A stretch of 64,000 nucleotides of DNA from Desulfatirhabdium butyrativorans DSM 18734 (GCF_000429925.1 NZ_KE386988.1:13783-77782), one strand, 5' to 3'. Positions 25,494-38,923 are shown, numbered from the stretch's first letter. The notes: generated from the sequence alone by a model not told the origin. Made by a program: numbers and translations.

Positions 25494-26837
25494 TTACGCT
25501 TTCTCGGGTTTTTCCATGACGGCATAGAGAATGTCGCTGATGAATTTGACATCCATTTCGAGGCCGTAATGGTGGTTGATGTCCTCGAGGCCGCTGTGGC
25601 AGTTGTGACAGGGAGCGATGAGCGTCTTGGCGCCCTTGCTCTTGGTCTCGAACAACTGTTCGGCCTTCACCCGGTTGCCCAGCATGCGGGTCATTTTGTA
25701 GGGAGGCCCGCAATTGATGACCCCGCCGCCTGCGCAGCAGCAGTAATTGTGTTCCCGGTTGGGGTGCATCTCGATCAGGTTTTCACATATCTGCGAAACC
25801 ACATACCGGGCCTTCTCGTGCAGCCCCCGGCCCCGCACCACATTGCAGGGATCGTGCAGCGTCACCGGATCGGTCCATTTTTTGGCGATCTTGATGCGGC
25901 CTTCCTTCAGCAGATCGTAATAGAACTCGATGGCATGCACGATGGGAATGGGCGGCATTTTCCAGCCCAGCCACCGGTTTCCCATATCATAAACCGATCG
26001 GAACGCATGGCCGCATTCGCCCATCACGATTTTCTTCACCTTGAGCCGAATAGCCGTTTCGAAATGCCTGCGCTTGATCCGGCCCATCAGTTCATTGTCT
26101 CCGGTATACATCGCCATATCGCTGTTGTCCCAACCGGAAGTCGCCGGCATTGTCCAATTCATTCCGGCTGCGTTCATGATGATGGCTGCCTGATAGATGA
26201 GCTGCGCCTGAAATTTGGGCTCCGGACCGATCACCGAATACATGATCTCTGCCCCTTCCTTCTCGAGCGGAATCCGCAGGCCGGCGACCTCGCCTCTGGC
26301 CTCATCTTCCTGCCACTGGAGGGTATCCGGCCATTCGTCTCCCTTCACCCACATCTGGTTCATCGTTGCCGAATGGCTGTGGGCCGTCGACTGGATATAC
26401 AGCGGGGTCATGCCGAGCAGATGAACGATGCGCCGGACGACGAGCATGAGATAGGCGATATCGATGCCAAAAGGGCAATACATGGAGCAGCGTTTGCAAG
26501 CATTGCATTGGGTGTGAGCGATTTCGGCCGCACGCTTCATGAACTCGGGTGATACCCGGCCTTTTTTGCGGATCATCTCCCAAAGCGTCTGCTTGACCTT
26601 TCCTGCAGGGGAATAATGCGGATCCTTGTCATGGGAAAGATAATAATGGCAACCCTCGGAGCACAGGCCGCAATGCACACAGGTATCGACATACACCCGT
26701 ATCCGGGCCCCGCCTTCGCCATAGAGTACCCGATTGATCACCTCGGCGATCCGCTCTTCCGTCAGACGCGAGGCCCCTTTCTCGATTCCTTCGTCCAGAA
26801 CGGTCTTTTCTTCCGCTGGCACAGCATCGTGAACCAT
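25494..26837 (-). CDS. tmcB: TmcB, HdrD-like FeS protein with CCG domains
   Basis: A cytoplasmic electron-transfer subunit. Two 4Fe-4S ferredoxin motifs (CVHCGLCSEGC and CNACKRCSMYC) are followed by two cysteine-rich CCG-type domains (HDPCNVVRGRG with CCCAGGG, and PCHNCHSG). This matches HdrD/TmcB proteins that carry a catalytic-type non-cubane cluster. I chose the ATG at 26837 because AAGGAGGG lies just upstream; an in-frame ATG at 26921 gives 28 more residues but has no ribosome-binding site. It is between tmcC and tmcA in a four-gene operon. Confidence 0.88.
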   Translation of the reverse strand: MVHDAVPAEEKTVLDEGIEKGASRLTEERIAEVINRVLYGEGGARIRVYVDTCVHCGLCSEGCHYYLSHDKDPHYSPAGKVKQTLWEMIRKKGRVSPEFMKRAAEIAHTQCNACKRCSMYCPFGIDIAYLMLVVRRIVHLLGMTPLYIQSTAHSHSATMNQMWVKGDEWPDTLQWQEDEARGEVAGLRIPLEKEGAEIMYSVIGPEPKFQAQLIYQAAIIMNAAGMNWTMPATSGWDNSDMAMYTGDNELMGRIKRRHFETAIRLKVKKIVMGECGHAFRSVYDMGNRWLGWKMPPIPIVHAIEFYYDLLKEGRIKIAKKWTDPVTLHDPCNVVRGRGLHEKARYVVSQICENLIEMHPNREHNYCCCAGGGVINCGPPYKMTRMLGNRVKAEQLFETKSKGAKTLIAPCHNCHSGLEDINHHYGLEMDVKFISDILYAVMEKPEKA

Positions 26838-26980
26838 ACGGTATCCCTCCTTCCATCCATCCCGGGCTATCGCCAACAACCCAAATCCATGCCTGTTGTT
26901 TTCCGATGGCTCGTTGGACATCGAAAAGATTGCTTACGCGGTTTCGGTTCGAATGTCATCATTCTAATGGCAAAATGGAA

Positions 26981-27640
26981 TCACCAGTCTCTGGCATGTC
27001 GAACGGCACCGAATTCCGAACCGGTATAGGCCCGGGTGAACGGGAAAAACAGCATGTGCGTCAATCTCGTAAACGGAATGATCATCAGCATGATCTCCCC
27101 TGTCAGCACATGCAGAATGGAAAACAGGGGATATCCGGAAACCTGATGGTATGCCAGAAATCCGGTAACGAAGGGAGCCGCTACCAGCAAGAGGATGACG
27201 TAATCGGATGCCGATGTCAAAAAGCGCACCTCAGCCTGAGTCATTCGCCGGATCCAGAAAAACGCGCAGCAGGCGATCACGACAACCGTCAATATGTCCG
27301 CTGCGGCATCCGGCAGGCTCCAATAGGACACATTCCAATTTTCATCCCAGAGAACGACATGCGAGAGCAAAAAGATGGGAGTGAAGATGAGCGCCAGATG
27401 AAAGATGAAGGTGACCGCCGTCAGCACCGCATGCCGCCGCATGTTGACTGGGCCGTACGGGATGAGCCAGTTGAAGATCGACCGAAGGCCATAGCTCATG
27501 CTGAAATAGGAAAAAATGAATGCTTCCTTTTTGCGCACCAGATAGAGCATATGGCCGATGCGAACGAGAGAACCCGCCACAAAGACCAGAAAGGCGATCC
27601 ATGCCAGCGGGCCGGTGACGAATCGATACAGATCGTTCAT
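26981..27640 (-). CDS. tmcC: TmcC, integral membrane cytochrome b subunit
   Basis: A 219-residue membrane protein with about five helices, similar to the NarI/DsrM cytochrome b type. Conserved His residues suitable for heme b lie in the helices, for example RIGHMLY and the RLTHMLFFPF segment near the C-terminus. It would link periplasmic TmcA to cytoplasmic TmcB and the quinone pool. A GGGAGG site precedes the start. Confidence 0.85.
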   Translation of the reverse strand: MNDLYRFVTGPLAWIAFLVFVAGSLVRIGHMLYLVRKKEAFIFSYFSMSYGLRSIFNWLIPYGPVNMRRHAVLTAVTFIFHLALIFTPIFLLSHVVLWDENWNVSYWSLPDAAADILTVVVIACCAFFWIRRMTQAEVRFLTSASDYVILLLVAAPFVTGFLAYHQVSGYPLFSILHVLTGEIMLMIIPFTRLTHMLFFPFTRAYTGSEFGAVRHARDW

Positions 27641-27689
27641 TTCCGTCCTCCCAGATCAAAAAGTGTTCCTTCAACAGCCAGACAAACCA

Positions 27690-28949
27690 TCACAGAACAT
27701 CCCCGATCGGCAACACCCGGCGCACATAGACACCCTGCTCGATCGAGCGCAGGAGAATTTGGGTGCCATCCGGATTGAATTCGGGATTCCATGCCGCCTC
27801 ACCACGGAATGGCAGCAGCCTGTCGTTGATCAGAAAACCGTATTGTTTTTCGATTTCCACCTTGGCAGCCACACAAGTTGCATCCGCATTGAACACCGGC
27901 TGCCACACCATGTCACAAGGCTTCGACCACAGATGGTTATCGACCAGAACGAACCATTTTCCGCCGTTCTTGGCGACTGCGCCGACATGTTTCCCATCCG
28001 GTGAAAAACACATATCGGTCACGAGCTCATCCACCCATGTCGACCAGGAGGAATCGTTCACGGCAATCGTCCATTTTCCGAATTTGGGGCTGACAATGGC
28101 CCCAATTTGGTTTCCATCCGGACTGAAACACACATGCCACAATTGCCCATAGCGATTGGCCCACAGGATATCACCGTCTTTGGCCAGGGTCCATTTTCCG
28201 TCGGTGCGCACCGGCGCCACGATGGAGCCATCGGCTGGATGGAAACACGGCTCCCAGACTGTCTGGAAGGTTTTTCCCCAGGGAACGCCGTCGACCGCTA
28301 TCGTGTAATCGTAGAGCGACAGGCGCACTTCCGCCGCAAGCCGCTGGCCATCCGGGCTGATCCGCTTTCCCCAGACGTTGACGAAGTTCCGATCCCAGAC
28401 CTTGCCATCGAGAGCTGCCGACATGATGCCTTTTTTGAACATGTCGATGTCCGTCTCGGATGCGGCGATCACCTGAACCGTTGCAGCCGTACGCGCGCCG
28501 TCATCACTGATCGTCGGGTCGGTGATGTGCTGGTACGTCTCTTCCCAGGGGTTGTCCTCTACGGCCATTCCGTAAGTCATGTCCTTTTGAAAACAAACGG
28601 CTACGGCATCTCCCGCCGGGTTCCAGAGCATATCCCAGACATAGCCGAAGCGGTTTTCCCAAGGGGTTCCATCGACGGCCACAGTCCATTCACCGGAATC
28701 CGAAACGATGGCTACCAACCGGTTGTCCGGCGTAAAACGGAGGTTCCATATCTTTTCGAAAGGAGTTTCCCAATCTTCCCCGTTCACACAGACCGTGAAC
28801 TCCACTTCACCGATGTTGGCAACTGCTGCAACCCGCTCCCCATCGGGGCTTGCCTGAAACTCTTCCACCCATTCGAAGCGGGATTTCCAATCATCCACAT
28901 CGATCCGTTTCTCTTTCGTTTCCCAATCCCAAAGTCGAGGATCACTCAT
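27690..28949 (-). CDS. tmcD: TmcD, tryptophan-rich WD40-like subunit
   Basis: A 419-residue soluble protein built from repeated beta-blade units with recurring W-E-N/K-x-F, SPDG and V-D-G-x-PW motifs, giving an unusually high Trp content. This fits the Trp-rich TmcD of the Desulfovibrio Tmc complex, whose exact role is unknown. It is the first gene of the operon (D-C-B-A in transcription order) and has an AAAGGAGG site. No signal peptide is seen, suggesting a cytoplasmic location with TmcB. Confidence 0.8.
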   Translation of the reverse strand: MSDPRLWDWETKEKRIDVDDWKSRFEWVEEFQASPDGERVAAVANIGEVEFTVCVNGEDWETPFEKIWNLRFTPDNRLVAIVSDSGEWTVAVDGTPWENRFGYVWDMLWNPAGDAVAVCFQKDMTYGMAVEDNPWEETYQHITDPTISDDGARTAATVQVIAASETDIDMFKKGIMSAALDGKVWDRNFVNVWGKRISPDGQRLAAEVRLSLYDYTIAVDGVPWGKTFQTVWEPCFHPADGSIVAPVRTDGKWTLAKDGDILWANRYGQLWHVCFSPDGNQIGAIVSPKFGKWTIAVNDSSWSTWVDELVTDMCFSPDGKHVGAVAKNGGKWFVLVDNHLWSKPCDMVWQPVFNADATCVAAKVEIEKQYGFLINDRLLPFRGEAAWNPEFNPDGTQILLRSIEQGVYVRRVLPIGDVL

Positions 28950-28987
28950 GAAACCTCCTTTCGGGCCTTTGTTTTTCTACAGATCGC

Positions 28988-30322
28988 TCATGGCATGTTT
29001 CCATGCGCCTTCGTTCCAAAGACAAACGGCTGCGCGGCTTCGGCGCTCAAAACCAGAAACACCCGGTTGTCCCGATATTCGTTGTCTGCGTTGTCGCTGA
29101 CCACTCTCCGATGATCATAGCCCAGACTCATGTAGAGCCACTGCCGAAGCCGGGCTGTAATCCCGATGCCTGCCTGATAAAATGTATCGTCATCCCGGAT
29201 TTCATAATCGTTGCTGCGAACCAGGGACCCGATGTACGCCTCGATCCGTTGACTCAATTGCCGGCTCACCCGACCCTGAAACGCCCAATATCGAGTGAAG
29301 CCGCGAACTTCGTCTTCGAGAAGCCCGTCATCCCATCCATGTTGAACCCCCAACACCAGATTGCCATGCTCGAAACGCTGGTTCCAACTGGCATTCACGA
29401 GATAACTTTCCACCGTTTCATGAGGGGGATTGTCCCGCTCTTTCCACAAATATCCGCCTTCCAGCGACAGGCTGATGCGCCGCGAAAAGGCATGATCGAT
29501 ACCCGTGGCCGCTTCATGGACGTTGTAGTCTTCAAACGATATCCGGTCGAACCGCCGCGTGCTGTACCCGTACCGCGCGTTCCAGCTCGTATGCGGATTG
29601 AAGCGCAACGAATATTGCGCATCCATCCGGTGACCCGCATAGTCGTCCGTGTTGACCGTCAAAGGTATGGCTTCACCCGAATCATACGTACCCCGAACAT
29701 AACGATATCCCAGGCGGATGCCATGCCGTTTGTTGAACCAGTAATCCAATGCTGCAAAAGGACCGTATTCATCGGCATCATTGTATCGCGGATCCTGATT
29801 TCGCAGTAACCGATACCGATAGCCGCCGGTCAGGTGGTTTTCCTGACCGAAAATATAATCCAGACTGGCCACCCCATCATTGCTGTCTACGGAATTTCGA
29901 CCGTTTCGAATACGCAGATCCCTGGCTGTCGCATTCTGGGGCAGTTCGAAAAAATCCTCCGTTCTGTAGTACTGGTCCCGCAAATTGAACTGAACATTTT
30001 TGGAAAACCGGTAAAAATAATCGAGATTCGCCCGCTGCCGAACCGTATTGTATTCGTTGTATTTGGCGTAATAAACGAAACCAGGCGCATAGTCGACATT
30101 GAGCCTGCTTTTTTTGGTGCTGGCCAGCAGCTTGATTCCCGGTGAAACGACGACGATATAGTCTGACTTGGTATTGGTTTTCTCGAGATCGATGTTGTCT
30201 TCATAGCTTTGGCTGACGGTCAACATCGGCGTGATGCGGATATGGGTCTCGGCATGCAACCCACCGAAACCCATCAGCAGGAACAATCCCGTGGTCAGCC
30301 AGATCATTCGAAGGATTTTCAT
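28988..30322 (-). CDS. Outer-membrane beta-barrel protein (EPS-associated type)
   Basis: A 444-residue exported protein. The signal peptide MKILRMIWLTTGLFLLMGFGGLHA is followed by alternating aromatic/polar beta strands (LDYFYRF, GGYRYRLLRNQDPRY, IRLGYRYVRGTYDSG, YMSLGYDHRRV). It resembles beta-barrel proteins found with polysaccharide export and exosortase-type clusters. The start at 30322 was chosen because it begins the signal peptide; an upstream in-frame start at 30484 would add 54 residues with no such feature. It lies 270 bases after the SLBB export gene on the same strand. Confidence 0.72.
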   Translation of the reverse strand: MKILRMIWLTTGLFLLMGFGGLHAETHIRITPMLTVSQSYEDNIDLEKTNTKSDYIVVVSPGIKLLASTKKSRLNVDYAPGFVYYAKYNEYNTVRQRANLDYFYRFSKNVQFNLRDQYYRTEDFFELPQNATARDLRIRNGRNSVDSNDGVASLDYIFGQENHLTGGYRYRLLRNQDPRYNDADEYGPFAALDYWFNKRHGIRLGYRYVRGTYDSGEAIPLTVNTDDYAGHRMDAQYSLRFNPHTSWNARYGYSTRRFDRISFEDYNVHEAATGIDHAFSRRISLSLEGGYLWKERDNPPHETVESYLVNASWNQRFEHGNLVLGVQHGWDDGLLEDEVRGFTRYWAFQGRVSRQLSQRIEAYIGSLVRSNDYEIRDDDTFYQAGIGITARLRQWLYMSLGYDHRRVVSDNADNEYRDNRVFLVLSAEAAQPFVFGTKAHGNMP

Positions 30323-30483
30323 GACCCATCCGAGATAACGGATTTCATGGTACCGTGAAAATACATCCCCTGCAACGCGGGGAAGAGTCGTTGTCGCTAT
30401 CGTTGTCGTAATCGCAATCGAATCCCCGAATCCACAAACCAAGGCTGTTTCACTTGCCATGAGCATTTCAGGATTCCTGCCCA

Positions 30484-30515
30484 TGTAGGGGCGGGTTTAA
30501 AACCCGCCCCTACAC
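30484..30515. repeat. GTAGGGGCGG palindrome
   Basis: Near-perfect 32-bp inverted repeat (TGTAGGGGCGGGTTT / AAACCCGCCCCTACA) between the SLBB gene and the barrel gene. It has the same outer arms as the palindrome at 16846. Confidence 0.8.
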
Positions 30516-30591
30516 ATATTCTTATGCAGCCCGGGTTGCCGGAGGGATAATGAAACAATCGTTGAAAGAATATCCTGCAACCTTCATCCCG

Positions 30592-33384
30592 TCAGGGCAC
30601 ATAAATGGTATCGTTTTCCATGATCCGCAAATTGATTTCCGGATATTTTCCAGCAAGGCCCCGGTAATAATTGTACGGAATATTCTGCTGAATTCCCTTG
30701 ACCATCCGGATGATGACAATGTGTTCGGGATCGGCCCACTCATCCAGTCCACCCGAAAGCGCAATTGCCTGGATGGGGGTAAGTCCACTTTCGGGAATTG
30801 AGAATTCACCTTCATGCCGCACTTTGCCTGCCGTATAGAAAGCCTTGTTCTTCTGGTAGTCCGCTTTTTCCACGTAACCGACAAAAACGGTATCCTTCGC
30901 CCGCACCTTTGGGATGCTGACCGCATTTCCCTTGCGCAGATTCAGGAAAATGTCGTTCAGGTCATACACTTCAGCCTCGTTCGTATCCCCCCGGATGATC
31001 TGAATGTTGCCGAGGTTGGCATCATCCCGGATACCGTAGGCCAGGGTCAGGATTTCCAGCAGATCCATGTTCTCGATTGGACTGTATAGACCCGGTTTGT
31101 TTACGGCGCCGAAAATACGCACCATCGTCCGGGTATCTTCCCGCTTGTAGGCGTCTTTGGCCACAAAAGCCACATATACCGTATCCTTGGGGAAAATTTT
31201 CGGCATGGGCAGTGCGCCTGGCTCGCCATAATCTTTCAGCAACGCCTTGAAATCATATTTTTCCTGGACCGTGCCGGTTCCCCGCAAAATCTGAACATTG
31301 CTCAGTTCGGCATCGTCCCGTGTTCCACCGGCCAGAGCCAGGGCGTCAAGCAGGTCCATGTTGTCGATCGGATCGAAGAGCCCCGGCCTGTAAACGGCAC
31401 CGACCACCCGGACCTGTTTTGTCGGATCCTGTTTCTTATAGGCCTCTTTGGCCACATAATTGACATATACCGTATCCCCGGCTCTCACCTCGGGAATCTT
31501 TTCGGTGGATTTTCCATCGATCAGGGTTTTGATGTCATAGGTTGTTGCCTTACCGTCGCGAATGATCAAAACACGGGTCAAATCCGCATCGTCCCGGTTT
31601 CCGCCGGCCATCAGGAGCAAATCCAGCAGATTGATATCTTCCTTGGCTTCATAGACACCGGAATTGTTCACAGCCCCGAAAATGCGTACTTTCTGTTTGG
31701 TATCCTGTTCGAGTTTTTCCTGGGGCGGATCCCATTGGCTCAGGGTTCGCTTGATCCCTCCGAAGGAGGATGAAATGGGAACGAAGATGGCATCTCCTTC
31801 ATGAATGGGCGGAAGCAGCCTGGCATCACCCGTAATACTGAATTGATACAGATTGACCTTGAATCTGCGTGTTTCGGTGCCGACCTTCCGGATGATGGCG
31901 ATATCCGTCATGATGGCGCCGTCAATGGCGCCGCCCGCGGCACTCAAGGCTGTCTGTACATTGTCGAGCTCGGAAATGTTGTACCATCCCGGATGGGTCA
32001 CATGCCCGAGCAATTGGACCCAATGCCGTTTTTCGATGATGCTGACCTGAACCCTTCCGCTTTTGGCGAGATATTTGGGCAGACGTTCGGAGATCTCGCC
32101 TGTAATCTGTTCCGTACTCATGTTGTTGACAAAGATGTGGCCATACTCCGGAATGTAGATGTATCCGTTTCGGTCAACTTCAATCTGGTTCTGTTTGACC
32201 TTTTGCTCCGGTGTCACGCGGGCTTCCGTGGTTCCCTGAATCTGCTCCTGCGGAACGCTGACGAAAAGCAAATCGCCGCTGTCCACTTTCTGAATGAAAT
32301 CTTTCGGTGTTGGCACGACAAGAACTTCATTGGGCTCGAGCTGGAATTTTTCTTCGAATTTCACGGATTCCCGGGCCGTTCCATCCCGGCGCTGCAACGT
32401 GATATCGGCTTCCTTGACCCCCGGCAGAAGTCCGCCCGCAGAGGCAATCATGTCCCGGATGGTGGAGACGGCTGCGACACGGTACCAGCCCGGATAACGA
32501 ACACCTCCCTGAATGAGGATATAGCGTTTGGACTCGACCAGATCAGCCCGCACATTGCCTTCTTTACCGACATAGGCTTTTGCCGATTTCTGTATGGCCT
32601 GCTCCACATCCGCCAGGGTCAGCCCCTTAACGTTGATGGGCCCGGAAAGAAGATAAATGTTTCCTTCAGGGTCGATGTCGTAATCCGAGGTCATCTCTTT
32701 CTGACCGGGTATCGAAATATGAATCACATCGCCCGGATAGAGCTTCTCCGTCAATCCCTTCGATGAATCCGTGACAGATGATACATTTCGCAAGACAGGG
32801 GTTTCTGATGGCGTGCCGGTATCTTTTGGTGCGGTTTGGGTTTGCCGAATATCGGGTTCCTTGCTTTCAGTGGATTCGGATGCGGGTTGTTTCGCGGGCT
32901 GAGAAATCGCATAAGGCGGGGGAGACCCGGAAGATTCCGTAATGGATGCGATTGCGATCCGGGGTTCGTCTTCATTTCGGGTATCCGTTTCCGATCGAAC
33001 CGGTTCCGCTGCTTTTGATGGGGTTGAAGACTTTTCCGTCTTGAGTTCTTGGATGGTTGATTTGGCGGCAGATTTTGCGGGTCTTAGCGAGCTGTCTGCA
33101 ATAAAAATATCTTTCCCTAATCCCTTTGCCTTGATGCTGCGCACTTGATCGGCAGCCTCTTTTCGCGTTGAGAAAGGCCCGATATAGACCCGATACCATA
33201 GTCCCTTGTCTGGCAGTTGAATTTGATATATATCGGCATTACGCTGAAATGTTTGAATCTGTTTCAGGGCATTCTCCGCTTGCCCAAGCGATTCATGAGA
33301 TGATACGATAATGTCGTAATCGGCAAACGCAGCGGAATGGACAAATAACAAGGCAAGCAGAAAGATCAGGCATTTACCTTGCAT
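30592..33384 (-). CDS. Giant SPOR-SLBB polysaccharide export protein
   Basis: A 930-residue exported protein. After a signal peptide (residues 1-21) comes a SPOR-like peptidoglycan-binding domain (IIVSSHESLGQAENAL ... VYIGPFSTRKEAADQV), then a Pro/Ser-rich linker. Two Wza-type polysaccharide-export modules follow (YPGDVIHISIPGQ; SGDLLFVSVPQ), with about six SLBB repeats of the form V-R-x-x-G-A-V-x-x-P-G-x-(Y/F). Three of these are near-tandem, repeating LLDALALAGGTRDDAELSNV with variations. Wza homologues are usually about 350-400 residues. It probably forms or feeds a periplasmic/outer-membrane polysaccharide conduit together with the downstream barrel. Confidence 0.85.
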   Translation of the reverse strand: MQGKCLIFLLALLFVHSAAFADYDIIVSSHESLGQAENALKQIQTFQRNADIYQIQLPDKGLWYRVYIGPFSTRKEAADQVRSIKAKGLGKDIFIADSSLRPAKSAAKSTIQELKTEKSSTPSKAAEPVRSETDTRNEDEPRIAIASITESSGSPPPYAISQPAKQPASESTESKEPDIRQTQTAPKDTGTPSETPVLRNVSSVTDSSKGLTEKLYPGDVIHISIPGQKEMTSDYDIDPEGNIYLLSGPINVKGLTLADVEQAIQKSAKAYVGKEGNVRADLVESKRYILIQGGVRYPGWYRVAAVSTIRDMIASAGGLLPGVKEADITLQRRDGTARESVKFEEKFQLEPNEVLVVPTPKDFIQKVDSGDLLFVSVPQEQIQGTTEARVTPEQKVKQNQIEVDRNGYIYIPEYGHIFVNNMSTEQITGEISERLPKYLAKSGRVQVSIIEKRHWVQLLGHVTHPGWYNISELDNVQTALSAAGGAIDGAIMTDIAIIRKVGTETRRFKVNLYQFSITGDARLLPPIHEGDAIFVPISSSFGGIKRTLSQWDPPQEKLEQDTKQKVRIFGAVNNSGVYEAKEDINLLDLLLMAGGNRDDADLTRVLIIRDGKATTYDIKTLIDGKSTEKIPEVRAGDTVYVNYVAKEAYKKQDPTKQVRVVGAVYRPGLFDPIDNMDLLDALALAGGTRDDAELSNVQILRGTGTVQEKYDFKALLKDYGEPGALPMPKIFPKDTVYVAFVAKDAYKREDTRTMVRIFGAVNKPGLYSPIENMDLLEILTLAYGIRDDANLGNIQIIRGDTNEAEVYDLNDIFLNLRKGNAVSIPKVRAKDTVFVGYVEKADYQKNKAFYTAGKVRHEGEFSIPESGLTPIQAIALSGGLDEWADPEHIVIIRMVKGIQQNIPYNYYRGLAGKYPEINLRIMENDTIYVP

Positions 33385-33571
33385 GGAGATTCCCTTATCC
33401 AGGATAGGTTGGTTCGAAAACGATTCAACGAAATTTACTGACGAATGTCATGGAGATGCGGTCTGCAGCCATTCGGCAAGAAACTTCTTACATCTTTCTC
33501 GATAGCAGAAATTTCCATGGAGCGCAAACGAATTCATTCCTGGCAATGGGTTGCAGCATTGGCTTTATATA

Positions 33572-33868
33572 GTGCCTGAACGGAAAATCCCTGTTCGGAG
33601 AAGCGCGCCGCCTGCGGGCAGGCAATTTTGCGATGCAGCTCGAAAACTCATCCGCCCGATCTCGTACGGGTCGGGCGGGTCCGGATTCATCCAGAAAAGC
33701 CGAATTCAATCAATGAGGGGTTTATTTGGTGCTTTCTCCTTGGGAACGCCCGACCCAATCACGCCTTTGGCGTGATCTCCTGCGGCTTCGGCCAAGTTCC
33801 CGCTGCATCGCAAAACAGTCTGCCCTCCGGCTCAGGTTATAACCAAAACTGGCTTTCCGTTCAGGCAC
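33572..33868. mobile_element. MITE-like element, family 1, copy 4 (full length, inverted)
   Basis: A 297-bp copy, same length as copy 1 but in the opposite orientation, with ends GTGCCTGAACGGAAAATCCC and GGCTTTCCGTTCAGGCAC. ATATA lies before the left end and one base after the right end, a possible target duplication. It contributes most of the 33385-33905 gap; I see no gene in the rest of that gap. Confidence 0.75.
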
Positions 33869-33905
33869 GATATACCCTGTGCGGGGAAAAAAGGAAAATA
33901 TCATC

Positions 33906-34475
33906 ATGATCAAAGCATCCAATTTGAAAAAAGGAAACGTTGTCACAATCGGAAACCAGATTTATGTGGTCAAACACATCGATGTCAAGACCCCCTCTGC
34001 AAGAGGTGCACTGACACTTTACAAGGTTCGGTTCGCCCAGGTCCAGACCGGACAGAAATATGAACAATCCTTCAAGGGGAGCGATGCCCTTACCGATATC
34101 GAGCTCACCCGAAAGCCAGTGCAGTTCATTTTTCGGGAAGGGTCGATGTACGTGTTCATGGATACGGAAGAGTATGCGCAACATAGCCTTCCTGCCGAAG
34201 CCCTTGAAAATCAGGCGGAATGGCTGGACGAATCGCTCGAGGGTATTGTGGGACTCTTCATGGATGGGAAATTGATTGCAGTGGAGCTTCCACAGATCAT
34301 CGTCATGGAAATTGCGGAAACGAGCCCGTCCATTCGGGGAGCAACAGTCACCGGTCGAACCAAAACGGCAACACTGACAAACGGTGTTGAAATTCAGGTA
34401 CCGGAATACATGTCATCGGGAGAGAAGGTGAAAGTCGAAGTTGAAAACGCCAGATTCATTTCCAGGGCTGGATAA
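33906..34475 (+). CDS. efpL: Elongation factor P-like protein (EfpL/YeiP type)
   Basis: A 189-residue three-domain EF-P family protein, which helps ribosomes through polyproline stretches. The N-terminal KOW-like domain has the tip loop VKTPSARGALTLYKV, where canonical EF-P carries a modified Lys/Arg. The SARGA loop with Arg matches the YeiP/EfpL subgroup, and no epmA-like or earP-like modification gene is nearby. The C-terminal OB domains end KVEVENARFISRAG. The start at 33906 gives MIKASNLKKGNVV; an upstream in-frame codon would add nine residues lacking homology. Confidence 0.85.
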   Translation: MIKASNLKKGNVVTIGNQIYVVKHIDVKTPSARGALTLYKVRFAQVQTGQKYEQSFKGSDALTDIELTRKPVQFIFREGSMYVFMDTEEYAQHSLPAEALENQAEWLDESLEGIVGLFMDGKLIAVELPQIIVMEIAETSPSIRGATVTGRTKTATLTNGVEIQVPEYMSSGEKVKVEVENARFISRAG

Positions 34476-34586
34476 ATGGCTCATAGGAGATCTGGCGGAT
34501 GAATTTTTCCGGGGCAGTGAAAGAAGTGCCTCATTTCCCTTGCGGCTCACGGGAGAATCACTGAATTTTTTTGAGATCATCAAACA

Positions 34587-35240
34587 TCATTGTTTCATTG
34601 TGCGCAGTTTGGCCAATTCCCAAATATAATCATAGAGATGTAGACCCTTGCTTGCTGCGATGATCTCGCCGTCCGCCACGCCGATCTCGGATGCCATATA
34701 TTCTTTGAGCAGTTGAATGGCGCCAAGATTTGCCGGGAACCCGTTCCATAAATCCCAGGATCGGAAATACACCATAAAATGCAGTTTTCCGTACCGAATG
34801 CGGGTATCGATGCCGCGCAGGCAAGGCGGATCGTTCAAATAAATGGTGGTCGGATCTCCGACGGTCATGTAGGCCTGATTGGTTCCATGACCGTCCTTTC
34901 GATACATCCGGATGACTTCATCGATCTGGGCTTCCAGATACTGGCCGTATGTATAGTCTTCGTTGGGCTGTTTCACCGACGTCATGAGATAGGGCAGGTA
35001 GGACTCGATATATCCGTCTGCAACCGGATTGGGAATGCCCAGAGCAGGGGGAATGTCTGGAATGAGCGGCCTGGCACCCGGGCTGGTGATCTGTATGGTG
35101 ACATAGTCGAATTCAAGCCGCTGTTGACCTTCATAACTGCCTCGATCGATGACATATCGATGCCCGTGATCAATGATTTCATAGACACACTGAAACCAGG
35201 CATCCGGAATATCCCGCGCCCGAATGAAAACCGGATTCAT
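34587..35240 (-). CDS. Thymidylate synthase-like protein (archaeal ThyA type)
   Basis: A 217-residue protein whose C-terminal half follows thymidylate synthase: a PPC active-site Cys motif (DPPCLRG), DTRIRYGKLHFMVYFRSWDLWNGFPANLGAIQLL in place of the RS(V/N)D(V/L)F-GLPFN block, and the GEIIAASKGLHLYDY segment. Thymidylate synthase converts dUMP to dTMP using methylene-tetrahydrofolate. The short length and divergent N-terminus match the archaeal/bacterial short ThyA branch more than E. coli ThyA. It could alternatively be a dCMP hydroxymethylase-like relative. It stands alone next to gyrB. Confidence 0.72.
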   Translation of the reverse strand: MNPVFIRARDIPDAWFQCVYEIIDHGHRYVIDRGSYEGQQRLEFDYVTIQITSPGARPLIPDIPPALGIPNPVADGYIESYLPYLMTSVKQPNEDYTYGQYLEAQIDEVIRMYRKDGHGTNQAYMTVGDPTTIYLNDPPCLRGIDTRIRYGKLHFMVYFRSWDLWNGFPANLGAIQLLKEYMASEIGVADGEIIAASKGLHLYDYIWELAKLRTMKQ

Positions 35241-35378
35241 GCTTTCACCGCTTTCTTTTTAAGTCGTGCGATTGGACCCCCATTACCGCCGAAGTGACGA
35301 CTTTTTTACCCAGACACCGAATTTGCCGAAGTCGCAAAAACGCGTAGCCTTGCCTCGTCGGGGATATTCCCTATTTCA

Positions 35379-38923
<3,545 letters not shown>

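Noticed and set aside
25035-26552. 505-codon open frame antisense to tmcA/tmcB
   Set aside because: Opposite two well-supported genes with heme and FeS motifs; no recognisable domains of its own.
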